Part shown: positions 50,401-59,539 of the stretch, in pieces
Numbering within the stretch: the stretch's first letter is position 1
Layout of the letters: each line of letters opens with the position of its first letter
Assembly (NCBI GenBank): GCA_049652385.1
Contig: JBASDX010000005.1
Location: 62,001 to 126,000 of the forward strand
Direction of reading: 5' to 3'
Origin: DMER64 sp049652385
GTDB taxonomy: Bacteria > Bacteroidota > Bacteroidia > Bacteroidales > UBA932
DNA length: 64,000 nucleotides
Position numbers and translations under genes: made by a program
Notes under the pieces: generated by a model
What the model was told of the DNA's origin: nothing
Seen by the model: only the letters and a program-made list of their open reading frames with translations
The model's database searches: none

Positions 50401-51494
50401 TCAAAACGATCCGTAGCCTCTTTCTCTGCAGATGCATCTTTTATGATGGTAAAAACACAGGATATACCGTCCCATACTCCATACGATAAATGAATGTCTA
50501 CCGGAAGCAATACACCGTCTTTACGGCAGATTGGCAGTGGACAAAATCCTGTTTTTTCTTCTTGAATAAGGTTTGTGCGATTTTCTGCCTTATGTAAGTT
50601 TTCCGATCCGTGCAACTGGTACATATTCATGCCTACCAATTCCCGGGGCGCATATCCAAGCATATCTTCAGCCGCTTTATTGGCATACAAAATGTTACCA
50701 TCTTTTGAATTGACAAGTACCACATCATTGAGCGATTCAAAAAACGCCCTGAAATTGGCCTCATTCGCAACCAGTTCGTTTTCCATTTTTATGCGCTCCG
50801 TTATATCTCTGGCAGCCGCGTATACCAGATCCCCTTTAGGCTTTGAACGCCATTCAATGAATCTGTACGTTCCGTCTTTCCTTCTGCACCTATTGACCAA
50901 ATCCAACACCTCATGCTCTTTCCTCAATTGAGAAACGGCATACCGGGTAGATTTTAAATCGTCCGGATGGATTAAATCAAAATAAGATGTTTGGTGCAAC
51001 TCTTCTATCGAATACCCCAACACCTCCTCCCATTGTTTATTTAATTTTATGAAATGGCCTTTCAAATCTGTGATACATAATAAATCTAAATTGATTGAAA
51101 AGAAATCTTCCAGAATATCCGTCTGTTTTTTAATGGTTGTTATATCAGCAAAATACACCGTAAAAAAACCTTTCTTATGGGAATACACTTGTCCTTTATA
51201 CCATTTCTTCAATGGCTCGAAATACTGTTCAAAAGATTGCTGTTTCCCTGTCAGAGCCACCTCTCCGTACAATTTTATCCAATCAAAATGCGTGTCGACC
51301 ATCCCTTGAAACACTTGCTTTGCTGTTTTGCCAACAATATTTTTTTCTTTCAATCCCGTGAGTTTCTCAAACTCGGGATTGACAGCCAGAAATGTATAAT
51401 CAATCGGTTCTCCCCGGTTGTTCAGAATGATTTCATGGTGTGCCAATGCAAAGGGCGACACTTCTACCAACGTTTTCAGCAGTTTAGTTTCCAT
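47442..51494 (-). CDS. Cytoplasmic hybrid sensor histidine kinase (multi-PAS, GAF, two REC, HPt)
   Basis: 1350 residues with no transmembrane segment, so it senses inside the cell. Four PAS regions (~1-490; N-x-x-G-N-I-L-Y-A-N-K-A-A-E is typical) are followed by a GAF domain (~500-660), HisKA with H673 (N-M-S-H-E-I-R-T-P-L-N-G), an HATPase domain (D-T-G-I-G-I-P, G-G-T-G-L-G-L-A), REC1 with Asp958 (I-I-D-Y-H-M-P), REC2 with an Asp near 1152 (L-M-D-V-Q-M-P) and a C-terminal HPt domain (H-Y-L-K-G-G). It is a complete phosphorelay in one chain. No output domain is present, so the final regulator lies elsewhere. The gene overlaps the upstream hydrolase gene by 11 nt. Confidence 0.95.
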   Translation of the reverse strand: METKLLKTLVEVSPFALAHHEIILNNRGEPIDYTFLAVNPEFEKLTGLKEKNIVGKTAKQVFQGMVDTHFDWIKLYGEVALTGKQQSFEQYFEPLKKWYKGQVYSHKKGFFTVYFADITTIKKQTDILEDFFSINLDLLCITDLKGHFIKLNKQWEEVLGYSIEELHQTSYFDLIHPDDLKSTRYAVSQLRKEHEVLDLVNRCRRKDGTYRFIEWRSKPKGDLVYAAARDITERIKMENELVANEANFRAFFESLNDVVLVNSKDGNILYANKAAEDMLGYAPRELVGMNMYQLHGSENLHKAENRTNLIQEEKTGFCPLPICRKDGVLLPVDIHLSYGVWDGISCVFTIIKDASAEKEATDRFEALFRNNPTPMALYTYPDARFLDVNQAFLQLFGYEQEDIIGKTTEEVNPFVTDNVSAFVIQAHDAGREIRNKEIVFTSKDGTKKRGLFNIEFLENVGKEYFLTVLVDVTESHIQERALRLMVNMAKSFINIQPEKADEAIDRALETIGDIAGADRAYVFRYIFEKNIFSNTHEWCSSPDLSIMAVQQNFPMEHINTWMEFHKRKEELFIYNIDTLPESRLKEVLQEQRVKSILTVPLWSSNGLFGFVGFDYVHNYYKISEREIQLLTVFAELLGNVQTHLETRMALQQAKETAEKANRTKSEFLANMSHEIRTPLNGVIGFTDLLLKTKLSDIQKEYLENANTAGKTLLEIINNILDFSKIEAGKLELEPIETDLVILLTEVLDMVKYHAAVKKLEVLFEFPLDMPRVAVMDPMRLKQILTNLLSNAVKFTEKGEVELQVLYSNTQPGMGRYEFLVKDTGIGIPEEQQQYLFKAFMQADTSTTRRYGGTGLGLAISHLLAEKMGSGIELSSKAGQGSTFSFAIETACRHANYEDKKKRKIEGLKRVLVVDDNHSNRKILLENFKFWGIKGKETDNGVNALRMLEKETFDLMIIDYHMPYVDGLGVVQMIRERMHVLPQDLPIVLLHSSTEELFIKERVKELGIRYVMTKPVSADRLYDLLWSIFKEHDEMLTTKSVTDTERITTVPMNREILEIPADAMQTAYDDLGLYVSTGSDLGPDVNKAGKAAAISDILPERPVVLIAEDIPMNMILIKTYINTLQPVAEIKEAVNGQEVLDIVFNQHVDLVLMDVQMPKMDGLEATQKIRTWEASENSGRHVPIVALTAGALKEEEQRAMESGMDGFIPKPIEREKLKEFLETYIGKASKAYEENVRNKEIVHFNYKDFLESVGVDEALTKKLLSISLEDITEKLLKLDMAISARQQHEVKSLAHYLKGGTLTARYNIMGSIASEIEQLAKEGEWEGINKLKAALRQEWDVVVPIVQRYLK

Positions 51495-52593
51495 CGTTTA
51501 CCCAATTATGAATAGTCAGAGGTGTGGTATTGCCAAGAAAAAGAGACGATATCCTGTCAATGATATCGTGTCCTGCCCGGCTATTTGTAAAATATACAAG
51601 GATACGTTCAGGGTGCTTCGCGTTTTCCGGAACCAGCAGAAACAACGCTTTGAAATTGCCGTTGTCTCCCCAATGAAAAACCACCTCGCCCAATTCAGGA
51701 TGTTTTTCGATTCCCATTCCCAATCCCCAGAAGATGCTGCTGTCACAATCCCTCGGTTTGTCCGGATAACGCACCGCCTGTACTAAAGGCAAGAACATTT
51801 CAGAAAGCCACTCCTGATGATCTGAAGCGCCTCTGCTTATATGTTTCAGAAATTTTAAATAATCGGTTGCTGTCGTTCTTAAGGTATAAGCGGCATTGGC
51901 TCGTGGGAAAAACCCCTTCCCGCTACTTTCCTTCTCTCGGTTGTAACCATCTACCGCCAAAGAATCGTAAACCGGAAGCCAGACGTAGGACGTTCGGTCC
52001 ATACCCAACGGATCAAATACCTGCTCCCGGGCTATTTGTTCCAGGTCCGCACCATAGACAGCTTCCACAGCACGCTGCAAAAAAGCAAAACCTTCTCCCG
52101 AATAAGTAAAGGTACTGCCAGGTTGCCGGATAAACGAGATTGTGGACCGGGGCCACTCCTCCGAGCCGGGGCCTGCTGCCCAATTGGAAAGTCCTGTTAC
52201 ATGGCAGAGGACCATCCGTGCCGTCAGTAACCGCGCCCGCTCTTTGTCTTCAAAACGCTCGATATCTGTATAAGTTGCCAGAGGTACATCCAGGTCCAGA
52301 AGGCCTTCGTAAGCCATTTTCAACACAATGTATGCAAATACCGGTTTGCTGAGCGAAGCGGCCTGAAAGACCGTTCCTGCATCTTTCCTGGCCGGTGTTT
52401 CCGGATAAGCCGAGGTTTCAAAAACAACCGTTCTGTGTCCTCTGGCATACGCCGCCTGGATAAGCGGGATGTCGTTCTGTAATGCCAGTTGTTGCAATTG
52501 TTGTACTTGTTGTTGGTGGGCGCATTGTGTTAAACAGGAAAACGCTATCAAACCAACAAGTACCGTTACCTGGGATTTTGTATGTAATTTCAT
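51484..52593 (-). CDS. Beta-lactamase-fold serine hydrolase, lipoprotein
   Basis: 369 residues with lipoprotein signal (I-A-F-S-C-L-T-Q-C, lipid Cys at 24). The class C / penicillin-binding-protein-like fold has the S-x2-K nucleophile pair in A-A-S-L-S-K-P-V and Y-S-G-E-G-F in place of Y-x-N. A late H-W-G-D-N-G stands where the K/H-T-G triad is normal. Esterase or peptidase activity on a cell-wall or amide substrate is the likely kind; beta-lactam resistance is not implied. It overlaps the CDF gene by 4 nt upstream and the sensor gene by 11 nt downstream. Confidence 0.88.
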   Translation of the reverse strand: MKLHTKSQVTVLVGLIAFSCLTQCAHQQQVQQLQQLALQNDIPLIQAAYARGHRTVVFETSAYPETPARKDAGTVFQAASLSKPVFAYIVLKMAYEGLLDLDVPLATYTDIERFEDKERARLLTARMVLCHVTGLSNWAAGPGSEEWPRSTISFIRQPGSTFTYSGEGFAFLQRAVEAVYGADLEQIAREQVFDPLGMDRTSYVWLPVYDSLAVDGYNREKESSGKGFFPRANAAYTLRTTATDYLKFLKHISRGASDHQEWLSEMFLPLVQAVRYPDKPRDCDSSIFWGLGMGIEKHPELGEVVFHWGDNGNFKALFLLVPENAKHPERILVYFTNSRAGHDIIDRISSLFLGNTTPLTIHNWVNDGN

Positions 52594-53537
52594 GCTTCAA
52601 TCTTTTTACATCCGTTAATACACTCCGAATCAAGAGCCTTGTTTTCCACCTGTACCGTTATGTGGCCTATACCGAATGCAGCCAGTAACTCTTTGCGTAG
52701 GTTTTTAATAAAAGCATCGTCATGTCCTTGTGGCATAACCAAATGAACGGTCAGCGCCGCCTGTGTGGTGCTGATGGCCCATATATGTAAATCATGGAGA
52801 TCCTTCACGCCCGGTTGCTTCAACAGAAAAGCCTTCACATCGTCCAGCTGTATATGGGCCGGGACGGCGTCCAAAGCCAGGTTGACAGATTCAATGAACA
52901 GCCGCCAGGTACCCCACAAAATAACGAGTACTATCAGGAAACTGACAATGGGATCTATCCAGAGTTTTCCCGTAAGCTGGATAAGCAAGCCGGCCACGAC
53001 CACACCTAAAGACACCCCTGCATCCGCTGCCATATGCAAAAAAGCCCCTTTGATGTTCAAGTCTGTTTTCTGTCCTTTATAAAACAACAACGCCGTAAAA
53101 CCGTTTACAAGAATACCCGCCCCCGCTACAACCATGATTTGTGTTCCGGCCACCGGTTGCGGATTTTTTAATTTTTCTATGGCATCCCAGACAATAGCTA
53201 TTACAGCGCCAAAGAGCAACAGCGCATTTAACAGGGAAACCAAAATGGTTGTCTTCCGTAAACCATACGTATACCGTCCACTTGGTTTTAATGTAGCCAT
53301 CCAGGCTGCCGACCACGCAAATACCAATCCCAGCACATCGCTGGCATTATGACCGGCATCTGCCAGCAAAGAAGAGGAATTGGCCAGCAAACCGTAGGTA
53401 ATTTCAATAATTACAAAAACAACATTCAATCCTATGGCCCATGCAAAGTGTCTGGCATAAGCCATAGCTGTATTGTGACTATGTGAGTGCACATGGTTAT
53501 GAGGGTGCCGGTGCTCTTTATTTTTGTTCTTCTTCAT
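52590..53537 (-). CDS. Cation diffusion facilitator (CzcD/ZitB-like metal efflux)
   Basis: 315 residues. The cytosolic His-rich leader (H-R-H-P-H-N-H-V-H-S-H-S-H) is followed by six transmembrane segments with the metal site pairs A-D-A-G-H-N-x-x-D in TM2 and H-M-A-A-D-A-G in TM5, and a C-terminal cytosolic domain. It exports Zn2+ or Co2+/Cd2+ in exchange for protons. A Cys pair lies at the C-terminus (C-I-N-G-C). The gene overlaps the WYL regulator by 20 nt, which suggests the regulator and transporter act as a unit. Confidence 0.92.
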   Translation of the reverse strand: MKKNKNKEHRHPHNHVHSHSHNTAMAYARHFAWAIGLNVVFVIIEITYGLLANSSSLLADAGHNASDVLGLVFAWSAAWMATLKPSGRYTYGLRKTTILVSLLNALLLFGAVIAIVWDAIEKLKNPQPVAGTQIMVVAGAGILVNGFTALLFYKGQKTDLNIKGAFLHMAADAGVSLGVVVAGLLIQLTGKLWIDPIVSFLIVLVILWGTWRLFIESVNLALDAVPAHIQLDDVKAFLLKQPGVKDLHDLHIWAISTTQAALTVHLVMPQGHDDAFIKNLRKELLAAFGIGHITVQVENKALDSECINGCKKIEA

Positions 53538-54438
53538 TACGGTACCTTTTAAGAGCTTCTTCCAATACAGATCGTACTTCTTGCGCCAACCAATCGGGTT
53601 TGATTACTTTTACGGAAGCTCCGTGCTTGAGGATCTCCTGAGTCAATTCAAAATTGGGAATGACCCGTAGTGACACACGACATTCTGTATCATCATCAAT
53701 CAATATCTTTTGTGAAGCATGCCAGGGTAGCGTTTTAACATATTTTCCCTGAATGGGCGTAAAAGAAAGTACCACCTCCTGCAAAGAATTACAGGAAAAG
53801 ACAAGGCCAATGGTTTGCCCAAACAATGCAGCCGGATTTAATGCAGTGTTTCGCTTAAAAGTTTTTGTAGTAACCTTGAGATCACTTATTCGGTCAATAC
53901 CGAAAATGCGCAATTCCTTCACATTTTCCGCTATACCCACTACATACCATCTGTTCTGATATTCTCTGAGCAAATAAGGCTTGACAACATAATGGGTAGT
54001 TTTTTCTGTTGCAAAATTGTAATGGGAAAATTGTATGATCTTACAGGTTCTGATAGCAGATAAAAGGGGCTTCACATTATCAATACCCTGCATTCCACCT
54101 CCCGTCCCAAAGGAAATATGACGCAAAGCGTCTTTACTTTCCTGCAAGCTTTCTGTAAGTAAATGAGCTGTATTTACGATTTCCATAAAATGGAAAAAAG
54201 ATTCCAGATTAATACTGCCTTCCGGATCTATCCAATATCCGTTTTTTGCGCGATTGTATGTGATTTCAACACCAAAATCGTAACGGATCTGTTCTATATC
54301 TCTTTGAAGGGTTCTATCGGCTATTTGAAAACCGTGGTTGTATAAAAATTCCTTTATATCCTTAAAACTGGGATAACGGCCGTACCTGATTTTTTCTATA
54401 ACCAAAAAATAACGCCGGATTTCACTGTGCTTAGACAT
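53518..54438 (-). CDS. WYL-domain transcriptional regulator
   Basis: 306 residues. An N-terminal helix-turn-helix (R-T-L-Q-R-D-I-E-Q-I near residue 42) precedes a WYL domain (Q-N-R-W-Y-V-V-G-I-A near residue 185; R-I-F-G-I-D-R-I). WYL domains bind ligands or nucleic acid and commonly regulate stress or defence genes. It is first in an overlapping four-gene operon (WYL, CDF, hydrolase, hybrid sensor). Confidence 0.9.
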   Translation of the reverse strand: MSKHSEIRRYFLVIEKIRYGRYPSFKDIKEFLYNHGFQIADRTLQRDIEQIRYDFGVEITYNRAKNGYWIDPEGSINLESFFHFMEIVNTAHLLTESLQESKDALRHISFGTGGGMQGIDNVKPLLSAIRTCKIIQFSHYNFATEKTTHYVVKPYLLREYQNRWYVVGIAENVKELRIFGIDRISDLKVTTKTFKRNTALNPAALFGQTIGLVFSCNSLQEVVLSFTPIQGKYVKTLPWHASQKILIDDDTECRVSLRVIPNFELTQEILKHGASVKVIKPDWLAQEVRSVLEEALKRYRNEEEQK

Positions 54439-54609
54439 AAATGTAAAGATAAAAAAAAAGACGTTACCACAATTAATGTATATCAGACGGTAATTTTTAA
54501 TTATTCATAAGAGTCATATATTACTGTCTCTCCGATACTTTCTTTTTTATTTTTTTCTTTTGATTGAATTTGCTTACAGTTTATTACTTTTTTCTTCAAA
54601 TATCTTTTC

Positions 54610-54617
54610 TATATTTG
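54610..54617 (+). promoter_or_regulatory. -7 box TATATTTG for the SusCD pair
   Basis: TAnnTTTG 46 nt before the susC-like ATG in an AT-rich 225-nt intergenic region; nothing else is recognised in that region. Confidence 0.5.
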
Positions 54618-54663
54618 TTCCCTCATTTTAGTAACCTAATTTATTAACCTAAAAGAAATCAGG

Positions 54664-57600
54664 ATGAGAAAATTTCGGATTTTTATGTTTCTTCTGATGG
54701 CTTTTTCTGTAACGCTAACGGCGCAAAACATTCAAGTGTCGGGAACGTTGACAGATGCGACGACAGGAGATCCACTCCCTTTTGCCACTATTCAGATAAA
54801 AGGGACAACAATGGGAACATCAACCGACCAGTTGGGAGCTTATAAATTGACTGCTCCTGCAAACGGTGTGTTGGTTTTTAGCTTCATTGGGTATCAAGGA
54901 CAAGAAGTAGCCATTAACGGAAGGGCTACCATCAACGTACAAATGACCCCTGAAGTTACTTTCCTGGATGATATTATTGTAGTAGCTTACGGACAAGCAA
55001 AGAAAGAATCGGTTACGGGTTCCGTTTCTGCTTTTACCTCGGCAGATATTGAAAAACGTTCCTTACCCAGCGTTGCGGGTATTCTTGACGGTGCTGCAAC
55101 CGGTGTTATGGTTGTGAATACCGGCGGTCCCAGCTCTACACCTTCGGTCAGAATTCGCGGATTTACTTCCATTACGGGAAGCAACTCTCCGTTGTATGTG
55201 GTTGACGGTGTTCCGTTTGCCGGAAATATCTCCGACATCAACCCCAACGACGTAGAAAATATCTCGGTATTGAAAGACGCCGCTTCTGCCGCCCTTTACG
55301 GGAACCTGGCCGCTAACGGGGTTATCCTCATTACCACAAAAAAAGGACGGAGTTCCAAAGTAGGTGTGAGGGCCAACGTGCGTGCAGGAGCCTACAGCTG
55401 GGCACAAAAAGAATTTGAGAAACTGAATGCCGACGAGTGGATGGAAACCATGTGGTTGGGTTACAGAAACAACCTGATGTCCAATCCCGACCTCAAATAT
55501 TCCATGGAAGCCGCCAACGCCTATGCCACCAAACATCTGGTTGAGAACTACCTGGGATATAACGTGTACGATAAACCCAAAGACCAATTATTCGATGCCA
55601 ACGGGAAAATCATTGCCAAAATGCGTCCCGGTTTTGCAGAAGACATGGGCTGGTGGGACGCCGTGTCCCGCGTAGGTTTGTACCAGGATTACACAGTGAG
55701 TGCAGACCACGCTACGGATAAAAGCAACTTCTTTATTTCACTGGGACACCACAACAACGAAAGTAACGTGATTGGCAGCGGTTACATGCGTTTCACGTCT
55801 AACGTAAACGTAACCGTACGTCCGACAAAATGGTTTAGTGCCGGTGTTAAAATGAATTCCTCCTACCAGGAAACAGACAACATCAGTGACGGCTCCACAG
55901 CGTATGTCAACCCCATTTATTACGGCCGTTACATGTCGCCTATCTATCCCATTCACCTGCACGACATGAATACCGGTGAGTATATCCTGGATGAAAATGG
56001 AAAAAAGATTTATGACCGCGGTAACAATTTCCCGGAATTCACGCGTAACCAGAACCTGGACAGGCACGTTATTTGGGAACTGGAACTGAACAAAGACAGA
56101 ACCTACAGAACAACGGCTACAGGAAACGTATGGTTCAATATCAATTTCCTGAAAAACTTTGATTTCAAAGTGTTGTTTGACTATAGTCTGCGTAATACGG
56201 AAAACAGAACGTACAACAACGCCATCATTGGTGACGGAGCAGGGAATAACGGAAGAGCCAGCCGGACCATTTACAGATACAAGACGTTTACTGCCCAGCA
56301 GATTCTTTCCTGGAATAAAACATTGGGTGGCAAACACAATGTATACGCCATGGCTGCTCATGAAAATTATTTTTACAACTATGTCTATACGTATCTGTAT
56401 AAAACAAATGAGGTTTTTGCCAACAAACACGAACTCATCAACTTTACAGAGCTGGTTAACATTAACGGCTACGACAACAACCTGCGCAGAGAAAGCTACC
56501 TGGGTACCGTAAAATACAACTACGACAACAAGTACTATCTGGACGTAATGCTCAGAGGCGATGGTTCTTCCAAATTCCACCCCAATAACAGATGGGGACT
56601 ATTCTGGTCCGTCGGTGCTTCCTGGTCTATCCACAGAGAATCTTTTATGGCATCTGTTCCTTACGTAGATGCTCTAAAACTGAGGGCTTCTTACGGTCAG
56701 GTAGGAAACGATGACAGCGTAGGTACTTATGCCTGGTTTGGACTCTATTCCAATGCCAAAAACGGTGGATTGGGTGCTTCCTATAAATCACAGAACGAAG
56801 CTGCCGATATCAGATGGGAATCTACAAACTCCGTCTCTATAGGTGTAGAAGGTAACATGTTCAACAGACTTGGCTTTGAGCTGGATTATTACGAAAAAAT
56901 ATCACAAGACTTGTTGTTCAGCGTCAACAAACCCATGTCTGTGGGTGCCACCAGCAACGGCAGCATGTCTCCCACACAAACCGTGAACTTCGGAAGTATG
57001 CGCAACCGCGGTGTTGAATTGACACTGAACTATGATATCATCAAAACAAGAGATTTGACATGGAACGTAAACCTGGTGAGTGCCTGGCAAAAAACAAAAG
57101 TCGGCAAATTACCCGAAGCCTTGTTGGATGAAAACGGTGGCTATCTTTCCGGCAATAAACGTTACGAAGAAGGTATGCCGTATCTGGCTTACTGGGTCTA
57201 CGATTTTGTAGGTATTGACCAAATGACCGGTCTGTCTTTGTATAACATTGACGACAAACGTTTCTACGTAGGTAATGCCGCTGAAGAAGGTAAAACGGAA
57301 GTACCTGCCGAATACATAGTACAAATTGGTGACAAATACTATACGGCCCATTATACCTATGCCAACAGAGGTTGGTTGAATGGAGGCGCTTCTTCCCTAC
57401 CCACATTTTACGGTGGTTTTGGAACGTCCCTGCGCTGGAAAAATATCGATTTCAGCATCAGCTTTGCGTACGGCATTGGCGGTTACGCCACTTCCGGTCC
57501 CTGGAATAGTCTGATGTCGGTTACTTCCAGTCCCTCGGCCATTGCCAAAGAAGTGAAGAATTCCTGGAACGGAGTTCCTGCCGGCATGACAGAAAGCTCC

Positions 57601-57912
57601 CCCAACAGGTTAGATTCTAAAGGATTGCCCAGAATTGACTATTACACCAATGCATGGAAGAGCACCACAGCTATAAACCACATGCACAGTAAAACGTATC
57701 TGAACATAAAGAACGTATACCTAGCCTACAATCTTTCACAAAACGTAGCCAAAAAAATTGGAGTTGATGGATTAAGCATTAACATCAACGTGGACAACGC
57801 CTGGCTCTTTACATCGCTGCCCGGTTTGAACGTGTACAGTACCGGTGGAGGTGATGATAACGTATACGGAACCAACAGAATTTTTACAGTTGGGCTTAAT
57901 TTGAGATTCTAA
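54664..57912 (+). CDS. SusC/RagA-type TonB-linked outer membrane transporter
   Basis: 1082 residues. After the signal peptide (ends T-L-T-A-Q), a carboxypeptidase-D-like domain (G-T-L-T-D-A-T-T-G-D-P-L-P near residue 30), a plug (G-T-P-F-x motif as V-D-G-V-P-F-A-G-N-I, I-S-V-L-K-D-A-A-S-A-A-L-Y-G) and a 22-strand barrel follow, ending in Phe. It is the outer-membrane barrel of a SusCD nutrient uptake pair, energised by TonB. The D-A-S/A-A-L-Y-G plug box is intact. The substrate is unknown; no glycoside hydrolase or sensor lies next to it, so a peptide or small-glycan substrate is possible. Confidence 0.95.
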   Translation: MRKFRIFMFLLMAFSVTLTAQNIQVSGTLTDATTGDPLPFATIQIKGTTMGTSTDQLGAYKLTAPANGVLVFSFIGYQGQEVAINGRATINVQMTPEVTFLDDIIVVAYGQAKKESVTGSVSAFTSADIEKRSLPSVAGILDGAATGVMVVNTGGPSSTPSVRIRGFTSITGSNSPLYVVDGVPFAGNISDINPNDVENISVLKDAASAALYGNLAANGVILITTKKGRSSKVGVRANVRAGAYSWAQKEFEKLNADEWMETMWLGYRNNLMSNPDLKYSMEAANAYATKHLVENYLGYNVYDKPKDQLFDANGKIIAKMRPGFAEDMGWWDAVSRVGLYQDYTVSADHATDKSNFFISLGHHNNESNVIGSGYMRFTSNVNVTVRPTKWFSAGVKMNSSYQETDNISDGSTAYVNPIYYGRYMSPIYPIHLHDMNTGEYILDENGKKIYDRGNNFPEFTRNQNLDRHVIWELELNKDRTYRTTATGNVWFNINFLKNFDFKVLFDYSLRNTENRTYNNAIIGDGAGNNGRASRTIYRYKTFTAQQILSWNKTLGGKHNVYAMAAHENYFYNYVYTYLYKTNEVFANKHELINFTELVNINGYDNNLRRESYLGTVKYNYDNKYYLDVMLRGDGSSKFHPNNRWGLFWSVGASWSIHRESFMASVPYVDALKLRASYGQVGNDDSVGTYAWFGLYSNAKNGGLGASYKSQNEAADIRWESTNSVSIGVEGNMFNRLGFELDYYEKISQDLLFSVNKPMSVGATSNGSMSPTQTVNFGSMRNRGVELTLNYDIIKTRDLTWNVNLVSAWQKTKVGKLPEALLDENGGYLSGNKRYEEGMPYLAYWVYDFVGIDQMTGLSLYNIDDKRFYVGNAAEEGKTEVPAEYIVQIGDKYYTAHYTYANRGWLNGGASSLPTFYGGFGTSLRWKNIDFSISFAYGIGGYATSGPWNSLMSVTSSPSAIAKEVKNSWNGVPAGMTESSPNRLDSKGLPRIDYYTNAWKSTTAINHMHSKTYLNIKNVYLAYNLSQNVAKKIGVDGLSININVDNAWLFTSLPGLNVYSTGGGDDNVYGTNRIFTVGLNLRF

Positions 57913-57926
57913 AAATGATTGCAATT

Positions 57927-59459
57927 ATGAAAAAAATATTTATACCCCTTGCCTTAATAGGCGTATTGCTTGTGGGAAGTTGCGGCAAAGACTATCTGAA
58001 TACCGCTCCCACATCTGCTACCAGTGGAGGTACCATATTTGAAACTACAGAGAACGCCAGATTAGCCGTAAACGGACTGTCAAAGATTATGACAAGACAG
58101 TATCTGTCTTCTCAAGGTTTTAACGGAGAAGGTACCATCAAACTGTACTACGGAGAGTATCCCGGACAAAACTTTACCGTGAACCTTCCCGGTTGGGCCG
58201 GTGTTATCGGACAGAACTACCACACTTCCAATAACTCTACGTATACCAATTATCCATGGTATTACTACTACATGATTATTGGCAATGCCAACTCCATCAT
58301 TGAGTACATTGACGATGCCATAGGACCTGACAACGAAAAAGAATACATCAAGGCGCAAGCTCTTACCTACAGAGCCTATTGCTACCTGATGCTCATGCAA
58401 CTGTATTCTTACCGCTGGACAGATACCAACAACGGAGAAACACCCGGTGTGGTATTACGTTTGGAACCCACAGACGAAGACTTGCCGCTATCCAATGCCA
58501 GGACTGTTTATAACCAGATATATAAAGACCTGGACGATGCCATTGCTTTATATACTTCTTCCAAACTGAACAGGCCGGCCAACTTGAATTTTGAAGTGAA
58601 CATTGACGTGGCCTACGCCGTGTACGCCAGAACGGCCATTACTATTCAAGATTACTCAAAAGCTTTGGAAATGGCCGGAAAGGCTCGTTCCAAATATCCA
58701 TTGATGACAAATACCGAATACAAGGCAGGATTTTCCTTGCCCAATCAAGAATGGATTTGGAGCGTGTTCGGAGCCAGCGATGAAACGTTGTATTTCTACC
58801 ATTACCTGGCATACATAGGATACAACTCCAACGCTTCGGCCGTCAGAACGTATCCCAAACGTATTGCCAAATCTTTGTACGACAAGATTCCGGCTACCGA
58901 TATCCGTAAAGAGATGTTCCTGGATCCGCAGGGAATGGGGTGGAATACCAACACGGGATTGGCTCAGGCTGCCCTGAAGGCTTATGCATTCCAAAAGTAT
59001 CCGGATATTTATGAAACTGCCAACGTCCATGCCTACATGAACTTCAAGTTTAAATGTCTGGATCAGCCGGGAGTCGGTCACATCAATAATTTCCGCTCCG
59101 CTGAAATGTTATTGATAGAAGCCGAGGCCAACTATTTCCTCAATAACACGGCAGCTGCTCAAAAGAACCTGGAAGCCCTTACCAGGGACTCCGGACGGGA
59201 CCCCAACTACACCTGTACCAAAACGGGAGCCGCCCTGCTTGAAGAAATCAAAATCTACAGAGGTATTGAACTCTGGGGTGAAGGCTTTGACTGGTTTGAC
59301 AAGAAGAGATGGGGTGATACCCTGGTCAAGAGAAACTGGGCCAACGGCGATACCTTCCACAACGACTTGACAGGTACCATTACACCCGACGACAAAAACA
59401 AATGGACTTGGGTGGTACCGCGTCTGGAATCTGACTACAACACAGAAATTGCTTTCTAA
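57927..59459 (+). CDS. SusD/RagB-type outer membrane lipoprotein
   Basis: 510 residues from ATG 57927, where the lipoprotein signal begins (MKKIFIPLALIGVLLVGSC, Cys 19); ATG 57915 would add four residues. The SusD family layout is visible: L-N-T-A-P-T-S near residue 25, G-N-A-N-S-I-I-E-Y, a TPR-like helical core (A-Q-A-L-T-Y-R-A-Y-C-Y-L-M-L-M) and the C-terminal region with E-L-W-G-E-G-F-D-W-F-D-K-K-R-W. It is the lid of the SusC transporter and starts 14 nt after its stop. Confidence 0.94.
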   Translation: MKKIFIPLALIGVLLVGSCGKDYLNTAPTSATSGGTIFETTENARLAVNGLSKIMTRQYLSSQGFNGEGTIKLYYGEYPGQNFTVNLPGWAGVIGQNYHTSNNSTYTNYPWYYYYMIIGNANSIIEYIDDAIGPDNEKEYIKAQALTYRAYCYLMLMQLYSYRWTDTNNGETPGVVLRLEPTDEDLPLSNARTVYNQIYKDLDDAIALYTSSKLNRPANLNFEVNIDVAYAVYARTAITIQDYSKALEMAGKARSKYPLMTNTEYKAGFSLPNQEWIWSVFGASDETLYFYHYLAYIGYNSNASAVRTYPKRIAKSLYDKIPATDIRKEMFLDPQGMGWNTNTGLAQAALKAYAFQKYPDIYETANVHAYMNFKFKCLDQPGVGHINNFRSAEMLLIEAEANYFLNNTAAAQKNLEALTRDSGRDPNYTCTKTGAALLEEIKIYRGIELWGEGFDWFDKKRWGDTLVKRNWANGDTFHNDLTGTITPDDKNKWTWVVPRLESDYNTEIAF

Positions 59460-59476
59460 TTAGTAGTAGACACTCT

Positions 59477-59509
59477 GAAAAAGCCGGTCCTTGTGGCCGG
59501 CTTTTTTTC
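59477..59509 (+). terminator. Rho-independent terminator after susD-like gene
   Basis: The stem AAAAAGCCGG (59478-59487) / CCGGCTTTTT (59497-59506) with loop TCCTTGTGG and following T's is a strong bidirectional-looking terminator. Confidence 0.85.
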
Positions 59510-59524
59510 ACCCCCAAAATTCCG

Positions 59525-59532
59525 TATCTTTG
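59525..59532 (+). promoter_or_regulatory. -7 box TATCTTTG, 7 nt before phnA ATG
   Basis: Exact TAnnTTTG followed by GGCCGTT and the ATG at 59540, implying a leader of only a few nucleotides. Confidence 0.5.
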
Positions 59533-59539
59533 GGCCGTT

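Noticed and set aside
51484..52593. True beta-lactamase (antibiotic resistance)
   Set aside because: The Y-x-N motif is not intact and there is a lipoprotein signal; serine hydrolases of this fold are mostly of other function.
55738..56580. 280-codon frame antisense to the susC-like gene
   Set aside because: Shadow of a clear TonB-dependent transporter; no domain recognised.
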